DNA of 10,582 nucleotides. Source: Candidatus Omnitrophota bacterium (lineage in GTDB: Bacteria > Omnitrophota > Gorgyraeia > Zapsychrales > Zapsychraceae). Numbering within the stretch: position 1 is the stretch's first letter; every line of letters begins with the position of its first letter. The DNA lies in the NCBI GenBank assembly GCA_020632495.1, contig JACKFL010000011.1:1-10582 (forward strand), given 5' to 3'. Shown in pieces: positions 7,301 through 10,582 of the stretch. The notes under the pieces are model-generated. The model had not been told where the DNA came from. It was given only the letters and a program-made list of their open reading frames with translations, and searched no databases. The translations under genes were made by a program, and so were the position numbers.

Positions 7301-10300
7301 GTTGAGCATATCGCCCGTCAGCCAGGTTGAAGGTACCGGCGCGGCCTTGAACCTGGTGTTCATGGTAACGCTTGACAACGACGTGCAAGGCGGATTTCAG
7401 GTCGGTTTTGCCGTCAATGACGGTACCGCCACCGACGCCGACGATTTCGATGTGACGGCCGGCAGTCCGCTGACCTTTACCGGAACCGCCGGTGAATCCC
7501 ACGTGATCACCGTGCTGGCCGATGCCGACGACAAGGTGGAAGACAACGAGACCTTCGAGGTCGTTTTGTCGGGCCTGTCGCAGCTTACAGCCGACCCCGG
7601 CGATATAACCGTTTCTGGGTCGCCGGCCCAGGGCGTGATCCTCAATGACGACTCGGCTACGGTCACCCTTTCCGCGGTGGATGCGGACAAGGACGAAGGG
7701 CAGACCGGAACCACGCCCTTTACTTTCCGGGCTACACTCGACAACCCCGTACAGGGCGGCTTCAGCATCGCTTACCTGACCAACGACGGTACGGCCACAA
7801 CAGCCGGACTGGATTATGCCGGCGCCGGCAGCTCCCTGACCTTCACGGGCAACAGCGGCGAGAGCCACGATATCACGGTGGACGTGAACGGCGATTACCT
7901 GGTGGAACCGGATGAGACCTTTACGGTGGCTTTCGGCATCCTGTCGGGGACAACCGCCGTCCAGCTGGCCGCCATCGGAACGGACGGGGCTCCGCAGACC
8001 GGAACCATCCGCAATGACGAAACGGATTACGGCGACGCCTCGGGCGCGGGTTATTTTACAACCGGCGTCAATGCAGCCGCCCACAAAGCGGTATACGGCT
8101 ACCAGCTGGGCGCCTCCATCGACGGAGACCCGGACGGCCAGCCGACCGCCAATGCAGACGGTGATGATGCCGACGCGGAAGGCGACGATGAGGACGGCGT
8201 TACCCTGCCGTCCGCATTTGTGATCAATACCGGCGCCACGGTGACGGTCAACGCTTCCGCCCCCGGTTACATCACGGCCTGGTTCGACTTCAACGGCGAC
8301 GGCGATTTTGCCGACCCGGGTGAAGACGTCCTGACCGGAGAGCCGGTTGTTGCGGGCGATAACGACTTCACCGTCAACACGCCGGCTTCGGCAGAAACGG
8401 GGCTGACTTCGGCCCGTTTCCGGTTTGCCTCCACAGGGGCTTTGCCCGTCAACGGCCTTGCCGGCGACGGCGAGGTGGAAGATTACCAGGTGAACATCGT
8501 CAATACCCAGTTTTCAATAGATGACCCCGAGGTGGAAGAAGGCGACAGCGGTACCGCTGAACTGACCTTCACCATTTCCCGTTCGAACAACGCCAACGAT
8601 TGTTCGGTGGATTACAGCCTGACGGGCGGCACGGCGGGTTCGGGGTCCGACTACCAACCCCTGGCAAGCGGCACGGCTTCGTTCGCGGCCGGCGGCGACC
8701 TGACCCGGACCGTAACGGTACTCGTGACCGGCGATCTGACCGTCGAATTGGATGAAACAGTGGAAATGACTCTGGCCGACCCGGCCAACGGCTCCATCCT
8801 AGACGGCGAGGGTACGGGTACGATCCTCAACGACGATCAGGCGACCATCACCGTTTCCAGCCCATCGGTTGCGGAAGGCGACGACGGCGCAACCACCATC
8901 CTGACCTTCGACATTTCCATGGACCATCCTTCGGATGAAGCGGTCGGATTCGGTTACGAAACCCAGGACGGCACGGCGACGGACGAAAACAGCGACGGCG
9001 ATTACGAATCCGCGTCCGGGAGCCATTTGTTGTCCCCGGGGCAGCAAATGAAGCAGGTTTCCGTAACCGTAAACGGGGATTGCGCGATAGAGGCTGATGA
9101 AACCTTCGCGTTGGTCCTGAGCAACCTGTCGGTCGCCGGCCGGGAAGTGGTTTTCTCCGGTTTGAGCCCGGAGCTGACCGCCGCGGGGACCATCCTCAAC
9201 GACGACGCCCTGCCGGTCATTGACTGTCCGGATAGCTATACCGTGCCCGTTCCGGAAGGCGCGTGCAGCGCTGAAGTGACCCTGGAATTGCCGGAGGTGT
9301 CCGGCCTGTGCGGCGAATCGAATCTCGAATTCCGGTACCGGACCCTGGACCCGGAAGGACCCTTCACGGAATGGGCCGACCCGGATGAAAACACGGTGGA
9401 ATTCCCGGTAGGCGAATACGAGATCGAGTGGGCGGTATCCGACGGGTCGGGAACTTCGGCATGCAGCCTTGCGCTGACCGTGGCGGACAACGAGCCGCCG
9501 TCGATCACTTGTGCGGACAAGGACGTGAAGCTGGACCAGGAAGGCCTGGCGCAGCTTGAAGCGGGGGATATTTTGCTCAGCGCCACGGACAATTGCGGCA
9601 TTGCGTCGTCCGTGCTGGAGCCAACGGCGTTCACCTGTGATCAGTTGGGCCCCCAACCGGCGACGGTCACGGTTACGGACGTCAACGGCAACAGTGTTTC
9701 CTGTACCGTGACGGTTACGGTGCGCGGGTTGCCCTGCGGCTGGTCGGCCGGCCCCGACGGGATCGGCTGCAGCAACGGCAACGCGGCCGAATACGATACA
9801 GACAGCGAAACCTTCACCATGACGGCCAGCGGCTGTTATACGCCCAGCGCTACGATGGACGAGAGCGGCTTTGTCCAGTACACCTTCTGCGGCGACGGGT
9901 CGATCACGGCCCACATAGCCGGCCTGACCCTCCCGGGATTTGCGGGCATCGCCATGCGGGAAACCGCCGACCCGGGCGCCAAGAAAGTGGCGATCGTGTA
10001 CCAGGGCGCCAATGCCCTGGCGCGGTACGTGCGCTATACCAACAACGGGCCGTCCTATCCGTCTTACATCAACACGCCGGGTTCGAGGTGGCTGCGGATC
10101 GAGCGGTCGGGCAACCTCTTCAGGGGGTATCACTCCTTCAACGGGGTCAACTGGACCTACGCCTTTGCCGTAACGGTACCGATGAACGTCTGCATCGAGG
10201 TGGGCCTGATCGCCTGGGGTACCAACCAGAACGCTGTCGTAACCGCCAGTTTCGACCACGTGGTGATCACCGGCGGAGGACTGAAAACCGGACAGGGCCC

Positions 10301-10582
10301 CGATCCGGGCATCCAGCCCCAGCTGACTAATCCGGGTGCGGATGAGGTCACTGTTTTCCCCAACCCCGCATCCGACCGGTTGTACATCGGCTTCGGCCGG
10401 GAAATATCCGGCGAAATTGCGCTTGAGTTGCACAACGCCCTCGGCGAGCGGGTCCTGCAAGCGGTGAAGCAACCCGGCACGGAACCCGAGCTGGACATCA
10501 GCCGGATCGCTCCCGGCGCCTACTACCTACGCATCCGGGCCGAAGACGGCCGCGAGTGGATCCGGCGCGTGGTGGTGGCTGA
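4194..10582 (+). CDS. Giant multidomain Calx-beta surface protein with T9SS type A sorting domain (3' end cut by window)
   Basis: The frame is open from ATG 4194 to the window edge (2129 full codons plus GA). The product is probably secreted through the outer membrane by T9SS and anchored or released there; its role looks adhesive or structural. Domains by residue: signal peptide 1-42; DUF11-like tail 43-112; SdrD-B-like 114-258; Calx-beta 263-375, 376-496 and 497-617; lamin tail 619-798; Calx-beta 799-911, 912-1034, 1036-1155 and 1156-1276; GEVED 1278-1438; Calx-beta 1440-1550 and 1551-1671; HYR-like Ig pair 1677-1845; jelly roll 1848-2026; T9SS type A sorting domain 2051 to the end. Asp-rich loops suggest calcium binding. 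Thirteen cysteines fall in 1678-2000, against six in 43-1677. The ATG is chosen because it gives a complete though long signal peptide; a GTG at codon 10 would also keep the hydrophobic core. The final visible residues, IRRVVVA, look like the normal end of a sorting domain, so at most a few residues are missing. It lies 73 bases after the beta-helix gene. Confidence 0.95.
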   Translation, partial: MKTQSNNHRVNPLTEKSGTLKLYCRWLGVLTSCLAAISLSAQTFPVPGFTLPPGKTIVITYDVDVNSDACTPGSQPPVNLSNQASVMGTNFTAVSTDDPAFPGASDPTLTPFGAFTIGDRVYNDVDRNNAFNPGDIGINGVVVNLYQDVNNNNMLDAGDGAPFASTTTANLLGGDGGYAFAVCPGVYIVEVAAANFEPGGALYNMGVPLVTSPVSGAGDPDTDLDDNDNNGEPVVGFGVASKAFTVFAEDLKVDFGFKTPTTVAINNITLDEGTNGPGTGFTFTVTRSSTEDDFSLTANSSGGTADSGTDFVAVTNGAVPFTAGGSNTATVTVLVVQDFIVEDDETFELALSGAPYGIVLTDADGLGTIKNDDTAILVMTGGTILVEGDSGTQPYTFTVTLNGPVQDGFQVDYATNDMTASAGSDYADNDGVLTFAGDHLESHSWTVNMNGDEVVELLETFEGAISNVSMTSAVQQAAISFFGSPMSQGIQNDDAALITISDVSMDEGDSGTTSFDFTVTLDKEVDVPVIVNYNTVNGTATISDGDYISNSGTLTFTALGGLNQTQTATVTVNGDTKFEGDETFLLRLNSFNAASRQVSFSPAGGTLAGTGTILEDDVPPILINELDSDTPGTDAAEFVELYDGGAGNVSLDGLVLVFYNGANDLSYRAIDLDGFTTDANGYFLAGNSGVPGVGVTFPDNTLQNGQDAVALYVGDAADFPANTPLTLANLVDAVVYDTNDADDAGLLTLLNPGQPQVNEDIGGNAACHSIQRIPNGSGGLRNTDTFQALPPTPKAANFVPVVSIALNTAAVPEDGAANLIYTLTRTGATTCDLPVTFAVTGTAASGTDYTGIPSSPVAIPAGSASVDIVVNPASDNTVETDETVIVTLADGALYDLGGVSAATGTITNDDTSVLTLNQPAGTTRDEGDSGPTPLTYRVTLSNPVDGGLRVSYQTNDGSATTADGDYQDNDGYLDFAGTSGEFHEFTVNVNGDAKVEPDETIQVELLSLSLVSVDPADVSFAGSPVESTLTNDDSAVLSISPVSQVEGTGAALNLVFMVTLDNDVQGGFQVGFAVNDGTATDADDFDVTAGSPLTFTGTAGESHVITVLADADDKVEDNETFEVVLSGLSQLTADPGDITVSGSPAQGVILNDDSATVTLSAVDADKDEGQTGTTPFTFRATLDNPVQGGFSIAYLTNDGTATTAGLDYAGAGSSLTFTGNSGESHDITVDVNGDYLVEPDETFTVAFGILSGTTAVQLAAIGTDGAPQTGTIRNDETDYGDASGAGYFTTGVNAAAHKAVYGYQLGASIDGDPDGQPTANADGDDADAEGDDEDGVTLPSAFVINTGATVTVNASAPGYITAWFDFNGDGDFADPGEDVLTGEPVVAGDNDFTVNTPASAETGLTSARFRFASTGALPVNGLAGDGEVEDYQVNIVNTQFSIDDPEVEEGDSGTAELTFTISRSNNANDCSVDYSLTGGTAGSGSDYQPLASGTASFAAGGDLTRTVTVLVTGDLTVELDETVEMTLADPANGSILDGEGTGTILNDDQATITVSSPSVAEGDDGATTILTFDISMDHPSDEAVGFGYETQDGTATDENSDGDYESASGSHLLSPGQQMKQVSVTVNGDCAIEADETFALVLSNLSVAGREVVFSGLSPELTAAGTILNDDALPVIDCPDSYTVPVPEGACSAEVTLELPEVSGLCGESNLEFRYRTLDPEGPFTEWADPDENTVEFPVGEYEIEWAVSDGSGTSACSLALTVADNEPPSITCADKDVKLDQEGLAQLEAGDILLSATDNCGIASSVLEPTAFTCDQLGPQPATVTVTDVNGNSVSCTVTVTVRGLPCGWSAGPDGIGCSNGNAAEYDTDSETFTMTASGCYTPSATMDESGFVQYTFCGDGSITAHIAGLTLPGFAGIAMRETADPGAKKVAIVYQGANALARYVRYTNNGPSYPSYINTPGSRWLRIERSGNLFRGYHSFNGVNWTYAFAVTVPMNVCIEVGLIAWGTNQNAVVTASFDHVVITGGGLKTGQGPDPGIQPQLTNPGADEVTVFPNPASDRLYIGFGREISGEIALELHNALGERVLQAVKQPGTEPELDISRIAPGAYYLRIRAEDGREWIRRVVVA
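4533..4967 (+). other. SdrD-B-like domain (Cna-B-type Ig fold)
   Basis: Residues 114-258 start with IGDRVYNDVDRNNAFNPGD and end with KVDFGFK, the hallmark opening and closing of SdrD B-like domains. Between them are GINGVVVNLYQD, a second Asp/Asn loop (DVNNNNMLDAGDG), GGYAFAVCPGVYIVEV and a DPDTDLDDNDNNGE stretch. The Asp/Asn loops are typical calcium sites of this family. Such domains act as rigid stalk spacers in surface proteins. Confidence 0.85.
4980..6044 (+). repeat. Calx-beta array 1 (three repeats)
   Basis: Repeats lie at residues 263-375 (113 aa, short type), 376-496 (121 aa, long type) and 497-617 (121 aa, long type). Each has a DEG/VEGD-type opening, a GxDY/F-type middle, a V(E)xDETF segment and an NDD or EDD closing motif. 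Calx-beta domains are immunoglobulin-like and bind calcium at their edges. The short repeat has TRSS after strand one and GTADSGTDF; the long ones have YATND or YNTVNG and an extra segment before the closing motif. Confidence 0.85.
6048..6587 (+). other. Lamin-tail (LTD) domain
   Basis: Residues 619-798 begin PPILINELDSDTPGTDAAEF and continue with VELYDGG, LDGLVLVFYNG, GYFLAGNSG, LQNGQDAVALY and LVDAVVYDTND, then end with a SIQRIPNG...RNTDTFQALPPTPKAAN segment. This is the usual order for bacterial lamin-tail domains, which have an Ig fold and often accompany secreted nucleases or surface proteins. No nuclease domain is present here, so it is probably a binding or spacer module. Confidence 0.85.
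6588..8021 (+). repeat. Calx-beta array 2 (four repeats)
   Basis: Repeats lie at residues 799-911 (113 aa, short type, TRTG and GTAASGTDY), then 912-1034, 1036-1155 and 1156-1276 (about 120-123 aa, long type, with TNDGSAT, VNDGTAT and TNDGTAT). They close with NDDTS, NDDSA, NDDSA and NDET. The three long copies share PVxGGxxxxY-like centres and an FAGTSGE / FTGTAGE / FTGNSGE segment, suggesting relatively recent internal duplication. The DNA copies are already divergent. Confidence 0.85.
8025..8507 (+). other. GEVED domain
   Basis: Residues 1278-1438 start DYGDASGAGYFTT, contain a very acidic stretch (about 1310-1335), then DGVTLPSAF, the Asp loop WFDFNGDGDFADPGED (1363-1378) and the family signature GDGEVEDYQV (1424-1433). 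GEVED domains are extracellular modules of unknown detailed function found in T9SS-exported and other surface proteins. The Asp loop probably binds calcium. Confidence 0.92.
8511..9206 (+). repeat. Calx-beta array 3 (two repeats)
   Basis: Repeats lie at residues 1440-1550 (about 111 aa, short type, SRSNNANDCSV, GTAGSGSDY) and 1551-1671 (121 aa, long type, YETQDGTAT, VNGDCAIEADETF). They close with NDDQA and NDDAL. As in the first two arrays, a short-type repeat opens the block and a long-type repeat follows. Confidence 0.85.
9222..9728 (+). other. Two HYR-like Ig domains, cysteine-rich
   Basis: Residues 1677-1762 (IDCPDSYTVPVPEGAC ... EIEWAVSDGSGTSAC) and 1764-1845 (DNEPPSITCADKD ... SATDNCGI ... 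VTDVNGNSVSCTVTVTV) follow the HYR pattern of an opening IxC, a central DNCG-like turn and a closing SxSC followed by V-rich strand. Each carries four cysteines, consistent with intradomain disulfides formed in the periplasm. HYR domains are adhesion-associated Ig folds. The first copy is the more divergent. Confidence 0.7.
9735..10271 (+). other. DUF1349-like / concanavalin-like jelly-roll domain
   Basis: Residues 1848-2026 contain GSITAHIAGL, GFAGIAMRETADPGAKKVAI, WLRIERSGNLFRGYHSFNG, NWTYAF, VCIEVGLIAWG and ASFDHVVIT. This matches the order of a bacterial beta-sandwich in which an 'agvmiRes...a' strand, an 'RxGnxfxgyxSxdGxxW' strand and a final 'FDnV' strand recur. Such domains bind carbohydrate or serve as recognition modules. 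It may be the ligand-binding tip next to the sorting domain. Confidence 0.7.
10344..10582 (+). other. T9SS type A sorting domain (C-terminal, last residues outside window)
   Basis: From residue 2051 the sequence reads VTVFPNPASDRLYIGF, then ALELHNALGERVLQA, LDISRIAPGAYYLRIRAEDG and EWIRRVVVA. These are the characteristic blocks of the type A Por secretion C-terminal domain: FPNP, a hydrophobic strand with D/N-x-x-G, L(D)(I)SxLxxGxYxLRI, and a basic-hydrophobic end. It directs the protein across the outer membrane and is usually removed on export. The last complete codon is GCT (10578-10580); GA begins the next. Confidence 0.95.

Noticed and set aside
6255..8084. 609-codon antisense open frame inside the Calx-beta gene
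   Set aside because: It is a shadow of the + strand gene, caused by its GC-rich, Asp/Val/Thr-rich repeated codons. The antisense product is Arg/Gly/His-rich without any known domain, while the + strand translation gives a continuous series of recognisable domains.
8799..10472. 557-codon antisense open frame over the HYR, jelly-roll and sorting domains
   Set aside because: Same reason: the sense strand encodes clearly identifiable domains to the window edge, and the antisense product has an unnatural, Arg-rich composition.
10578..10582. TGA at the very end of the window as the stop codon of the large gene
   Set aside because: The TGA at 10580-10582 is out of frame. In frame, the codons read GTG GCT and then GA, so the stop lies just beyond the window.

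Overview
The window looks like chromosomal DNA from a GC-rich member of the Bacteroidota, most like Saprospiria/Chitinophagia-type lineages. The evidence is a C-terminal domain of the type A type IX secretion (T9SS) sorting family, signal peptides ending in A-Q, no Shine-Dalgarno sequences before the starts, and a domain mix (DUF11-like, SdrD-B-like, Calx-beta, lamin tail, GEVED, HYR-like) that is typical of giant surface proteins in that phylum. The lineage is an inference from architecture, not from a marker gene.

Layout. Bases 1-442 are AT-richer and hold no convincing gene, only weak candidate regulatory elements: a TACCTTTA box, a small hairpin followed by T's, and a 10-bp palindrome near the first gene. 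Bases 443-4120 (+) encode a 1225-residue exported protein with a DUF11-like segment, a cadherin-like/tandem-95-like segment and about 900 residues of right-handed parallel beta-helix. It has no recognisable secretion sorting domain at its end. After 73 bases, a second + strand frame starts at 4194 and runs without a stop to the window edge (at least 2129 residues). In order it carries a signal peptide, a DUF11-like tail, an SdrD-B-like domain, three Calx-beta repeats, a lamin-tail domain, four Calx-beta repeats, a GEVED domain, two Calx-beta repeats, two HYR-like Ig domains, a jelly-roll domain and an almost complete T9SS sorting domain. The reading frame was followed codon by codon and is intact. 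The edge cuts it within or very near its last codons.

How they work together. Both proteins appear purely structural or adhesive; I see no catalytic motif. They are co-directional, closely spaced and lack a convincing terminator between them, so they are probably cotranscribed. The first protein ends, and the second begins after its signal peptide, with sequence blocks that I recall lying consecutively in single large beta-helix proteins of this phylum. The pair may therefore be a split version of one surface protein. A CCC-TGA-C stop context with an open +1 frame into the second gene makes occasional fusion by frameshifting worth testing. I found no RNA gene, CRISPR array, mobile element, defence system or enzyme cluster.
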